Below, one piece after another: positions 25,222 to 33,103 of a stretch of DNA of 61,012 nucleotides. The first letter of the stretch is position 1; the number at the start of each line of letters is the position of its first letter. The notes under the pieces were generated by a model, which saw nothing but the letters and a program-made list of their open reading frames with translations, was not told the DNA's origin and made no database searches. Position numbers and translations under genes: made by a program. The stretch is from NCBI GenBank assembly GCA_003220795.1, contig QHTK01000051.1, positions 1 through 61,012 of the forward strand, written 5' to 3'. Source of the DNA: Gemmatimonadota bacterium. GTDB lineage: Bacteria > Gemmatimonadota > Gemmatimonadetes > Gemmatimonadales > GWC2-71-9.

Positions 25222-25234
25222 TGGTGGTCCACCA
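25222..25234. repeat. 13-base palindrome in the pqqA leader
   Basis: TGGTGG-T-CCACCA, perfect 6-base arms around one base, 20 bases upstream of the pqqA ATG and just upstream of its ribosome binding site. It could be a repressor site or a small leader hairpin. Confidence 0.4.
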
Positions 25235-25250
25235 CTCACGGTAAGCAGCA

Positions 25251-25267
25251 CGCACGCGTCATGCCAG
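25251..25267 (-). promoter_or_regulatory. candidate sigma-54 (-24/-12) promoter for pqqA
   Basis: The minus strand reads CTGGCATGACGCGTGCG. GG and GC are exactly 10 bases apart, as required for sigma-54; the -24 half (CTGGCA) is near perfect and the -12 half has GTGC for TTGC. The predicted start lies near 25240, about 40 bases before pqqA. The gene directly upstream on the same strand is a sigma-54 activator. Confidence 0.5.
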
Positions 25268-25408
25268 TCACAGATCGCCCGCGGAATGTGGCTTCAACTC
25301 CTTCTCCTACTTGTGATTGTCGTGCCGGACGACACAACCGGCGGGACCGCTGTGCAGTCTCTGCCCCTGGGTCATTTCACCCAAAGTGGGTGGAATCACG
25401 CAGCCTGG

Positions 25409-26812
25409 TCACGGTTGCAGCCCGAACTTGCGCAGCCGATAGCGCAGCGTATCGCGCGAGATCCCGAGTCGGCGCGCCGCCTTGGTTTGGTTCCCGCCAG
25501 CCTCGCGCATCGCTTGCTCGATGACCGATTTCTCCCACTGCCCCAGATCGACCCCCTGCGGCGGCAACCGGGGCGCGGCGGCGGCAGGGGCCGCGACGGC
25601 CGCCGATTCACGCGGTTCGCCCGGCCCGGCGTCGGTCGGGCTCGTGAGGGAGAGGTGCTCCACCTCGAGTGTGGGACCACGACTCCACAAGACGGCCCGC
25701 TCGATCACGTGGCTCAGCTCGCGCACGTTCCCCGGCCAGGGGTAGGACCGCAGCAGGTCGCGCGCCGCAGCGCTCAGCTCGCGCACCACCTTCCCGTACT
25801 TCGCGTTGAAGAGCCGTACGTAATGATCGGTGAGCAGCAGCACGTCCTCCCCGCGGGCGCGCAGCGGGGGCAGCTCGAGCACGATCACCGCCAGGCGAAA
25901 GTAGAGATCCTTGCGGAACCGCTCCTGGCGCACCGCGCGGTCCAGATCGCGGTTCGTCGCGGCGATGATGCGCACGTCGATCTTGCGCTCGCGCACGCTC
26001 CCCACGCGTCGCACCGCGCGCTCCTCGATCGCCCGCAGCAGCTTCCCCTGCACCGAGAGGTCGACATCGCCGATCTCGTCGAGGAAGAGGAATCCGCCCT
26101 CGGCGGCCTCGACGAGGCCGGTCTTCGATTCCTTGGCGTCCGTGAAGGCGCCGCGCTCATAGCCGAACAGCTCGGCTTCCATGAGCGACGCCGGCAAGGC
26201 CGTGCAGTTGACCTCGATGAAGGGCTTCGCCGCCCGCGGGCCCGAGGCGTGGATGGCGCGGGCGAGCAGGCCCTTGCCGGTACCCGTCTCGCCGGTGAGC
26301 AGCACGGGGGGCGTCTCGTCCAGCGCGGCGATCTGACGGGCCCGCTCCAGCACCGCGCGGATGGCCGGCGACTCCCCCAGGCTGGCCCCGAAACCGACGT
26401 CCGCGGTGGCGCGTCGGCGATAGTAAGACAGCTCCTGCTTCAACAAGCGGTTCTCGCGGGCGCGATCGGCCAGCAGCTTCAACTCTTCCAGGTCCACCGG
26501 CTTCTTGATGTAATCGAAGGCGCCGAGCTTCACGGCTGCGACCGCTCCCTCGATCGAGCCATAGGCGGTGAGCATGATGACGGGGATCAGGGGATCGAAC
26601 TCGCGGATCCGCTTCAGCAGATCGAGCCCGCTCATCCCGGGCAGCCGCACGTCGGCAAAGACAACATCCGGCTGCACGGTCTTGAGCAGCTCCAGCGCCT
26701 GCTCGCCGGTGCCCGCCACCTCGGCCTCGTAGCCGTGGTCGGCCAGGAAGGCCCTGGCCGACCGCGCCAGCGTGTGCTCATCGTCGACGATGAGAACGGT
26801 GGAGCCGCTCAC
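25409..26812 (-). CDS. NtrC-family sigma-54 response regulator
   Basis: Protein of 467 residues in three parts. The receiver domain has the acidic pair D10-D11 and phosphoacceptor D54 (VFADVRLPGMSG). The AAA+ sigma-54 activation domain has Walker A GETGTGKG, the sigma-54 contact loop GAFTDA near residues 220-225 and GFLFLDEIGDV. The C-terminal Fis-type helix-turn-helix has NQTKAARRLGISRDTLRYRL. It activates sigma-54 promoters when phosphorylated by the kinase upstream. GTG 26812 overlaps the kinase stop (GTGA). Likely targets in this window are the -24/-12 sites before pqqA and before the 45-kb operon; that is inference. Confidence 0.93.
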   Translation of the reverse strand: MSGSTVLIVDDEHTLARSARAFLADHGYEAEVAGTGEQALELLKTVQPDVVFADVRLPGMSGLDLLKRIREFDPLIPVIMLTAYGSIEGAVAAVKLGAFDYIKKPVDLEELKLLADRARENRLLKQELSYYRRRATADVGFGASLGESPAIRAVLERARQIAALDETPPVLLTGETGTGKGLLARAIHASGPRAAKPFIEVNCTALPASLMEAELFGYERGAFTDAKESKTGLVEAAEGGFLFLDEIGDVDLSVQGKLLRAIEERAVRRVGSVRERKIDVRIIAATNRDLDRAVRQERFRKDLYFRLAVIVLELPPLRARGEDVLLLTDHYVRLFNAKYGKVVRELSAAARDLLRSYPWPGNVRELSHVIERAVLWSRGPTLEVEHLSLTSPTDAGPGEPRESAAVAAPAAAAPRLPPQGVDLGQWEKSVIEQAMREAGGNQTKAARRLGISRDTLRYRLRKFGLQP

Positions 26813-28311
26813 GCGAGGGTTCCCTGCGGCGCCGGGACGGGGTCGCGGCTGGCGACGGGCAGCCAGATACGCACCGTCGTACCGCGGCCCACCACACTCG
26901 TGATCTCCAACCGTCCGCCCGCTTCCTCCACGTAGCGCTGAGCGATCGCCAGCCCCAGACCAGTCCCCTCCGACCGCGTCGTGAAGAAGGGCTCGCACAG
27001 GTTGGGCAAGATCTCCGCCGGAATCCCGCACCCCGAGTCGGTGATGTCGATGACGACGCCCGCCCCGCTCCCGCCCCCCCCGGCGTCGCCGGTCGCGACG
27101 TGCGCTCCGATCTCGAGTCGCCCGCCAGCGGGGGGAGACATGGCGTCGAGTGCGTTCGAGACGATCTCGGTCAGGGCCTGCTCCAATCGCATGGGATCGA
27201 CCCGAACGTCGGGGACCGCTTCTGCAAAGCGCAGCACCAGCTCGATGCCACGGAGGCGCAGCAGCTCCGCAAAGCCGGAGAGCGCACCCTCCACCAGCGT
27301 CCGCACGCTCTCCCGCAGGGGATGAAACGGCGCCGGTCGCGAGAATTGCAGCAGATGGGCGATGCGGACGTCGAGGCGGTCCACCTGCTCCACGATGGCA
27401 TCGAGCTGCTCACGCGCGGCCGGCGCGTCGACGCGGTGCCGGGCGAGCTGGGCGGCGGCCCGCAAACTCGCCAGCGGGTTTCGCAGCCCATGGGCCACCG
27501 CGGCCGCCATCTGCCCGATCGACGCCAGCTTTTCGGACTGCACCAGTTGCGCGCGCGACTGGCGCAACTGCTCGGTCATCCGGGCGAAGGCCCGCGCCAG
27601 CTCGCCGATCTCGTCCGCCGAGCTGGGCACGATGGCGTGGTCCAGGTCGCCCGCCCCGACGACCGCCATCGCCTGCCGCAACTGGTTCAGCGGGCGCGCG
27701 AGATCGCGCGCAATGAGCCATGACGCAAGGAGGCCCGCCACGAGCGCGAGCAACCCGGTCCCCCAGAGGACCCGCCGCTTCGCCTCGACGATCGCCTGCA
27801 TCTGGGTGACGGCTCCCTGCACACTGAGCTCGCGTGCCTGGCGGTAGATCTCCCGGTTCACGCGCGCGAGCGTGGGCTGCAGCCGCTCGACGAGCTCGCG
27901 CCGGGCGATGAGCGCGGCCGCGTCCCGCTGCCCGGCATCGTGCAGCTTGAAAACGCGAGCCGCGACCGCCCGGATGTCGGCTTCGATCTGCCGCACGCCC
28001 TCCGCGTGCTTCACCTCGTCGGGCGGGAGGCCGGCGGTCCAGCGATCGAGCCAGTAACCCACCACCTGCTCAGTGAGCGGGAATTCCCGTTTGGCGGCGG
28101 GATCGCCGCTCAGGTAGCGCCAGATCACCTGCGTCTGGTTGAACATCGCGTCTTCGACGTCCGCGTAGGTGCGCGAGCGCGCCAAGCGCTGGCCCAGCGC
28201 CTCCAGCGTGGCGCGCTCGAGCGCATTCGTCCGGATCGCCTGGACACCGACGAACAGCGTCGGGACGACCATGAGGGCGAAACCCACCAGCAGCTTGCGT
28301 TGCAGGGTCAC
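26809..28311 (-). CDS. membrane sensor histidine kinase
   Basis: Protein of 500 residues. Transmembrane helices at about 8-24 and 183-200 enclose a periplasmic helical sensor of 160 residues. A HAMP linker follows, then a HisKA domain with phosphoacceptor H274 (VAHGLRNPLASL) and an HATPase domain with EIVSNALDAM, DSGCGIP and GTGLGLAIAQRY. It pairs with the sigma-54 response regulator whose gene overlaps its end. GTG 28311 overlaps the aminotransferase stop. The signal sensed is not evident from the sequence. Confidence 0.93.
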   Translation of the reverse strand: MTLQRKLLVGFALMVVPTLFVGVQAIRTNALERATLEALGQRLARSRTYADVEDAMFNQTQVIWRYLSGDPAAKREFPLTEQVVGYWLDRWTAGLPPDEVKHAEGVRQIEADIRAVAARVFKLHDAGQRDAAALIARRELVERLQPTLARVNREIYRQARELSVQGAVTQMQAIVEAKRRVLWGTGLLALVAGLLASWLIARDLARPLNQLRQAMAVVGAGDLDHAIVPSSADEIGELARAFARMTEQLRQSRAQLVQSEKLASIGQMAAAVAHGLRNPLASLRAAAQLARHRVDAPAAREQLDAIVEQVDRLDVRIAHLLQFSRPAPFHPLRESVRTLVEGALSGFAELLRLRGIELVLRFAEAVPDVRVDPMRLEQALTEIVSNALDAMSPPAGGRLEIGAHVATGDAGGGGSGAGVVIDITDSGCGIPAEILPNLCEPFFTTRSEGTGLGLAIAQRYVEEAGGRLEITSVVGRGTTVRIWLPVASRDPVPAPQGTLA

Positions 28312-29489
28312 GCGCCGATCGCTCCGAGAACGTCCTCCAGAATCTCGAGCGTGCGGTCGATGGTCTCCTCATCATGCGCTAGAGAGACGAAGTTGTATGC
28401 CGTCCGCTTGAATAACAGGCCTTGCGCCGCACATGCGCGCGCGAGATTGCGTGAGACCGTTTCGCTTGCGAAATGGAGGAAGCACATTTCCGCGACCCCC
28501 CCCACCCCCGTCACCGCGTCGGCGTGCTTGCGGTGCAGGCGATGCAACCCATGCAGCAGCCGGGTGCCCATGCGGTGCAGGTGGCCGCAAACGTCCTCGT
28601 GCGCGAAAGTCTCGAGGGTCGCCTGCGCCGCCGCGAGCGCCACGCTCTCCGTCGCCAGCGTGGAGGAGATCCAGGTGCGGGCCACGCCGGACATCAAGTC
28701 CGCTCGCCCACCCACCACGGCCAGCGGAAAGCCGTTCGCCATCGCCTTCCCCAACACCGTGAGGTCGGGGCGGACCCCGTACCGCTCGGCCGCGCCACCG
28801 ATCGCCAGCCGAAACGCCGTCTTGATCTCGTCGAATACGAGCACCGCGCCCACCCGCGTCGTCTCCTGCCGCAATACGTCGAGCCATTCGCGCGTGGGCT
28901 CGACCACAACGACCGGTTCGACGACGACCACGGCGAGGCGATCGCCGGCTTCGCGGATCAACGCCTGAGTCCCTTCCACGTCATTGAACGGAATCTCGGC
29001 GTACAGGGCGCGGGTCGTCGCGGGAACTCCTTCCCCGCCCTGCGACCAATCGAGCCAACCGTGGTAGCCGCAGCCGAGTACGCGCTCGCGTCCGGTGGCG
29101 ACGCGCGCCAGCCGCACCGCCGCGGCCACCGCTTCGGCGCCGGTCTTCAGAAACCGCACGCTTTCGAGCCACGGGATCCGCATGGCGAGTGCATCGGCCA
29201 GCTGCTCCTCGAGCACCGGCGGCAGCGGGCCCACCACGCCCGCGGCGATCGCCTGCTCGGCCGCGCGGCTCACCGCGGGATGCCCATAGCCCAGCGCCAC
29301 GGCCCCGAGTGCCATGACGTAGTCCACGTATTCGCGGCCCCGGGCGTCCCACACGCGGCACCCGGACGCACGCAGCATTCGCTCCGGGACGCCTGCGTCC
29401 TCGCCCGGCTCGGTGCCCCCCCCTCCGAACAGGGCGTCGGGACGCTTACTCCCGGTCGACGTGAATCCCGGAACGCGCCAGTCGCTCAC
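28308..29489 (-). CDS. class III PLP aminotransferase, glutamate-1-semialdehyde-aminomutase-like
   Basis: Protein of 393 residues. Features of the class III fold are visible: VMALGAVALGYGHP, FLKTGAEAVAAAVRLAR, GYHGWLDW, the PLP-ring aspartate in VFDEIKTAF, and Schiff-base lysine K248 in VLGKAMANGFP. The closest family is HemL-like aminomutases, but HemL normally has GxNGR-type loops not seen here, so it may be an aminotransferase on another substrate. GTG 29489 places the start 44 bases inside the TrmJ-like gene; a later in-frame ATG would lose conserved N-terminal residues. It is coupled to the histidine kinase gene. Confidence 0.82.
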   Translation of the reverse strand: MSDWRVPGFTSTGSKRPDALFGGGGTEPGEDAGVPERMLRASGCRVWDARGREYVDYVMALGAVALGYGHPAVSRAAEQAIAAGVVGPLPPVLEEQLADALAMRIPWLESVRFLKTGAEAVAAAVRLARVATGRERVLGCGYHGWLDWSQGGEGVPATTRALYAEIPFNDVEGTQALIREAGDRLAVVVVEPVVVVEPTREWLDVLRQETTRVGAVLVFDEIKTAFRLAIGGAAERYGVRPDLTVLGKAMANGFPLAVVGGRADLMSGVARTWISSTLATESVALAAAQATLETFAHEDVCGHLHRMGTRLLHGLHRLHRKHADAVTGVGGVAEMCFLHFASETVSRNLARACAAQGLLFKRTAYNFVSLAHDEETIDRTLEILEDVLGAIGA

Positions 29490-30198
29490 CGTACTTGACC
29501 ACCTCGATCGCCATCGCCCGGAGGAGCTTCGCTTCGCGCTCGTCGAGCGGCGTGCGGTGGATGACTTCCCGCACGGTGCGCAGCACTCCCTCGGCCTGGC
29601 GCGTCTTGAAGAATTCGATCACCCGCAACGCCGCTGCCACGTCCGCGAACAGGCGTTCCAGATCGTCGACCCGGGCGGGCGGCGCGTCGCGGCGGGGCGT
29701 CTTGAACGGGCGGGCGTCGGCGCCGCGCGCCAGCGCCAGCTCGTACAGCATCAGCACGACCGCATGGCCCAGCTGCAGCGAAGCGTAAGCCGGATCGGTC
29801 GGGATCGTGACGACGCGATGGCAGGCGTCGAGCGCCTCGTTCGGCAGCCCCTTGTCCTCACGCCCGAACAGCAGAGCGACCGCGCCCACCTCCGCCTGCG
29901 CGAGCAGCTCCGCCGCGGCCTCGCGCGGACGCTGCCGGTTGCGTTTGGCGCTGCGCTCCCGCGCCGTGAACCCGACGACGTGCACGCAGTCGGCGAGCGC
30001 CTCGTCCAGCCCCTCGTACTGCGTGACCCGCGCCAGGACGTCCCGCGTCTGGTGCGCGATGCCCTCGATCCGGTAGCCGTCGAACTCGCGGGGGCGCACG
30101 AGCCGCAGGTCGCGGAAGCCGAAATTCTTGAGCGCCCGGACGACGTGGGCAATGTTGACGAGATCCTGGGGCTCGTGGAGGACGACGACGACGCTCAT
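29446..30198 (-). CDS. SpoU/TrmH-family RNA 2'-O-methyltransferase, TrmJ-like
   Basis: Protein of 250 residues. The three SPOUT motifs are present: NIAHVVRALKNFGF, LLFGREDKGLPNEAL and IPTDPAYASLQLGHAV. This pattern is typical of TrmJ/LasT enzymes, which methylate the ribose at position 32 of tRNA using S-adenosylmethionine; the exact target cannot be told from sequence. A C-terminal helical extension of about 80 residues follows the knot domain. ATG 30198 is clear. It is the first gene after the repeat element at 30212-30315. Confidence 0.87.
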   Translation of the reverse strand: MSVVVVLHEPQDLVNIAHVVRALKNFGFRDLRLVRPREFDGYRIEGIAHQTRDVLARVTQYEGLDEALADCVHVVGFTARERSAKRNRQRPREAAAELLAQAEVGAVALLFGREDKGLPNEALDACHRVVTIPTDPAYASLQLGHAVVLMLYELALARGADARPFKTPRRDAPPARVDDLERLFADVAAALRVIEFFKTRQAEGVLRTVREVIHRTPLDEREAKLLRAMAIEVVKYGERLARSGIHVDRE

Positions 30199-30211
30199 AG
30201 AAGCGACGACC

Positions 30212-30315
30212 CGAATGCGGAATGCGGAGTGCGGAATGCGGAATGTAGGGGCGGGCGTCGCGAGGCAAGCGACCGTCCCTTGCTATTCCGCATTCCGCAT
30301 TCCCCATTCCGCATT
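30212..30315. repeat. inverted arrays of a GCGGAAT heptamer (REP-like element)
   Basis: Left array (30212-30246) has tandem GAATGCG units; right array (30285-30315) has the inverse CGCATTC units, so the whole folds into a long stem. The 38-base middle contains GTCGC and GCGAC, a smaller nested hairpin. It fills the gap between the heparinase-like gene (stop at 30320) and the TrmJ-like start at 30198, and could act as a terminator or be a mobile palindromic repeat. Confidence 0.65.
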
Positions 30316-30319
30316 GGCC

Positions 30320-33103
30320 TCACCCCACCAGCTCCAGTATCCCGAACCGCTCCGGATCCTGCCGATCCCCGCGCAGCCACACCCAGCCGTTCCCCCCGCT
30401 CCAGACGAGCTGGCCCGCCCGGCGCTCGCGGCCGGGGAGCATCTCGTTAATGATAAGGTCGAATCCGACCTGGCCTCCCACGTGTGCGTGGTGCCATTCG
30501 GGCCAGGCGACCGCGAGGGTGACGCTGTAGCCCTGATCCGTGCGGCGCCAGCCGCCCCGGACCGACCCCGCCACGCCGGGGCGGTCGCCCGCGCCCCGCA
30601 CGCGCACCGACCCCGAGTCCCGCCCCTCGGGCACGACGAGGAAACCGCAGACGTCGCCGGTCTCCTGGTCGCGCAGGTACAGCTGCAGGCCATCCGAGTG
30701 AATGTCCTCCGGCTCGTTGTCGAGCCGCAGCAGCGGCGCAGCGCCGGGCGGCGGGCGGAAGCACAGCTCCGGCTTCGTCACCTCGACGGCGAGGTACAGC
30801 GCCGCGTCATCCCAGCCGGCGTATGCGACGCCCGAGAAGTCTTCAGGTCCGGCGTAGGGCTCCTCGCTGCGGCGATACTGGTCCTCGAGCTCGAGCCGCA
30901 GCGGCTCGCTCGTGTCGAACCCGTCGCTCGTGCCGTCGAGCGGTGGCGGCTGCTCGACGCGCAACGCCGCCGCGACGGCCGGCTTGGGTGGATCGAGCTC
31001 CACCAGCGGCTGAAACGGCGGCGCGGGATCGCGCGCGCCGGCGAGTCGCACGCGCGCCGCTCCGGAAGCGATCTCCCACCCCGCGGCGGACGCCGTGTGG
31101 TGATCCACGCCGCTCGCCGTTTCGACCTCGATGACACCGCCCTTCGCCCGCACACCCCGCACGCTCGCCGCGTGCGCGCTCGCCTCGAGCACCGCCACGA
31201 ACCGGAGACTGCGCCCCCGCGCGCGCAGCACGTAGAACGGTGCGCGCGCGTGGCTCCCCGGCGAGCCCGGTCCTTCCATGCGGAGCAGCTCGCCTTCGAA
31301 CAGCAAGAGCGCCCAGAGCTGTCGGCGTTCGGCCGTGATCTGAACGATCACGGGCTCGCTGGGATGCGGCACAAAACGCTCCACTCGAGACACGAACTCA
31401 TTGGCCAGCTCCGCGTCCTCCCACCGCCCCGGCGCGGCGACGTCAGTCCGCCCCTGGAAATGCCACGGTAGCTCGCACACCTGCTCCTCGCGGCTCGCCA
31501 GCTCGACGACGTCGAGCACATACGCCGGGCCCGTCACCAGCGTGCGGGTCACCACGCCATAGCGGCCGCGCATCCACGCCCATTCGCCCGGGGCATCGAA
31601 CGTCTCACACACGGCGTCGCCCGACTCCCGCGTCCCGCCGTCCACCCGCGGGGCGTTGTGCGCCAGCGTAGAGCGGTACCAGAAGAGATCCCGACTCACG
31701 TACGAGCCGGTACCGAAATCCGGAAGCCAGTGCACCCCGTCGGCATGGAGCGTGAGGTGCAGCCGGTCCGGGTGCCCGTGCCCGCCGCCCAGCGGGCCAC
31801 ACTCGAGGCTCACATAGCGCTCGCCGGCGCGCAGCACTGCGAGGCCCTGCGATTCCAGCAGCACGCTGCGGGGAGCCCAGGACGGGACGTCGGTCGGCAG
31901 CTCGGGGAGCATCTCTAAGAGCGACCACGACGACAGCGAGATGCGGGATGCGGGATGCCCTAAAGGACTCCCTGACGGTCGCGGGATGCGTTCGACAGGA
32001 GCGTCGTGTAGATACGAATCGAAGATCTCCGGGACGACGCTCGGCACTTGGTAGAGCGCCTTCAGCCAGCTCGCCACATCCCGCATCCCGCTTGCCGCAT
32101 CCCGCATCCCGACTCTGGCGAGCCCGATCTCCCACAGCTCGAGGTACATCGGCTGGGCGAGCGAGACCCCGAACCGCGAGTCCTTCCTGGCGGGGAACGT
32201 GAAGTCCGGAAGTGCGGTGAGCGCCGGAGCAAGCAGCGCCGCCGTGAGTCGCTCCACCAGCGCCGGCTCCTCGTCCAAGTCGACGCCCGCGGCGCGCGCC
32301 CAACCGGCCCCGGTCAAGAGCCCGCGCAGCGCGAACAGGTGGTAGTTCTCTCCTTCGTACCACAGCCCATCCCGCCCGAAGCCGCGCGCCAGGTGGGCGA
32401 GCAGCCCCGTCGGGCTTTCGATCGCCCGCGCGGCCAGCTCGGCGTCCTCGAACCACACGGCGATCGCGGCCAGGGCCGCGTCGTTCCACGTTTGGCGGTT
32501 CGAAAACCCCTCGTCGAACTCGCCGATCAGGTTCGCGGCCTCATCCGCCACCTGCCCGACCCCCCGCGCGGTCGCGTCGTCGAGCCGTCCCGACGCCCGC
32601 AACAGCACCGCGGCGGCGAGGTAATTCAGGACCCAGATCGATTCGAGATACGTCGAGAAGAACAACCGGCTCGGACCCAGTACGTTGTCGCGATTGGGAT
32701 ACGTCCAATAGGTTCGGGCGTACGTTCGAAGAATCTCGGACGCCCGCGACCCTGCCGCGTCGTTGCCCGCCAATGCCTGCAACGTCGCCAGGTGCACGGC
32801 CCGCTCCGCCACCCAGAGATGCTGGAACCGCGCCCAGTAGCGGTCGTGCCGCTCCCCAGACCACGTCTTGCCACAGCGCGGGCAGCGGTGTTGGTGCGGA
32901 CTCCAGGGGTCGAATTCCAGGGCCGCGCCGTCGTCCGGGCAGATGCCTCCGTCCGCAGAGAGCAGGGCTTTGACGGTCGGGATGGGTGGCAGGCGCTCGA
33001 GCAGGGGCGCAGCCCGTGCGACGAGATGCGCGAGCAGCGCCTGGAGATCCGACGAACCCGCGATCTCCTGCCGTCTCGCCGCCAGCGCCTCAGCCGTCAC
33101 CAT
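30320..33103 (-). CDS. heparinase II/III-like polysaccharide lyase with C-terminal CBM9-like domain
   Basis: Protein of 927 residues, no signal peptide seen. Residues 70-330 form the alpha/alpha toroid typical of the family (FSTYLESIWVLNYLAAA, FSNRQTWNDAALAAIAVW, GLWYEGENYHLFALRG). The beta-sandwich domain has the heparinase II/III stretch GGGHGHPDRLHLTLHADG and TLAHNAPRVDGG. The last 200 residues resemble carbohydrate-binding family 9 (VAYAGWDDAALYLAVEVTKP). It should cleave uronate-containing polysaccharide. A 60-residue linker at about 331-389 is encoded by a DNA repeat. ATG 33103 overlaps the GHMP kinase stop; GTG 33100 would give GTGA. Confidence 0.82.
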   Translation of the reverse strand: MVTAEALAARRQEIAGSSDLQALLAHLVARAAPLLERLPPIPTVKALLSADGGICPDDGAALEFDPWSPHQHRCPRCGKTWSGERHDRYWARFQHLWVAERAVHLATLQALAGNDAAGSRASEILRTYARTYWTYPNRDNVLGPSRLFFSTYLESIWVLNYLAAAVLLRASGRLDDATARGVGQVADEAANLIGEFDEGFSNRQTWNDAALAAIAVWFEDAELAARAIESPTGLLAHLARGFGRDGLWYEGENYHLFALRGLLTGAGWARAAGVDLDEEPALVERLTAALLAPALTALPDFTFPARKDSRFGVSLAQPMYLELWEIGLARVGMRDAASGMRDVASWLKALYQVPSVVPEIFDSYLHDAPVERIPRPSGSPLGHPASRISLSSWSLLEMLPELPTDVPSWAPRSVLLESQGLAVLRAGERYVSLECGPLGGGHGHPDRLHLTLHADGVHWLPDFGTGSYVSRDLFWYRSTLAHNAPRVDGGTRESGDAVCETFDAPGEWAWMRGRYGVVTRTLVTGPAYVLDVVELASREEQVCELPWHFQGRTDVAAPGRWEDAELANEFVSRVERFVPHPSEPVIVQITAERRQLWALLLFEGELLRMEGPGSPGSHARAPFYVLRARGRSLRFVAVLEASAHAASVRGVRAKGGVIEVETASGVDHHTASAAGWEIASGAARVRLAGARDPAPPFQPLVELDPPKPAVAAALRVEQPPPLDGTSDGFDTSEPLRLELEDQYRRSEEPYAGPEDFSGVAYAGWDDAALYLAVEVTKPELCFRPPPGAAPLLRLDNEPEDIHSDGLQLYLRDQETGDVCGFLVVPEGRDSGSVRVRGAGDRPGVAGSVRGGWRRTDQGYSVTLAVAWPEWHHAHVGGQVGFDLIINEMLPGRERRAGQLVWSGGNGWVWLRGDRQDPERFGILELVG
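31937..32112. repeat. GCGGGAT-type inverted repeat element inside the heparinase-like gene
   Basis: GCGGGATGCGGGATG (31943-31957) is mirrored by CATCCCGCATCCCGC (32077-32091), and a second inverse copy follows to 32112. A further GCGGGATGCG is at 31981. The sequence keeps the reading frame and encodes a linker with GMRDAASGMRD at one end and GHPASRIS at the other. Confidence 0.65.

Noticed and set aside
26137..26155. Sigma-54 contact loop GAFTDA instead of GAFTGA in the response regulator
   Set aside because: This variant is frequent in functional NtrC-family regulators and the invariant F and T are kept, so it is not evidence of a defect.
25286..26935. Long open frame on the plus strand, antisense to the response regulator
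   Set aside because: High-GC genes produce long antisense frames; the minus strand gives a complete receiver-AAA-Fis protein, while the antisense product is Arg/His-rich and matches nothing.
30212..30315. Heptamer arrays considered as a CRISPR-like array
   Set aside because: Units are 7 bases long without spacers, the two halves are inverted, and no cas gene is present.
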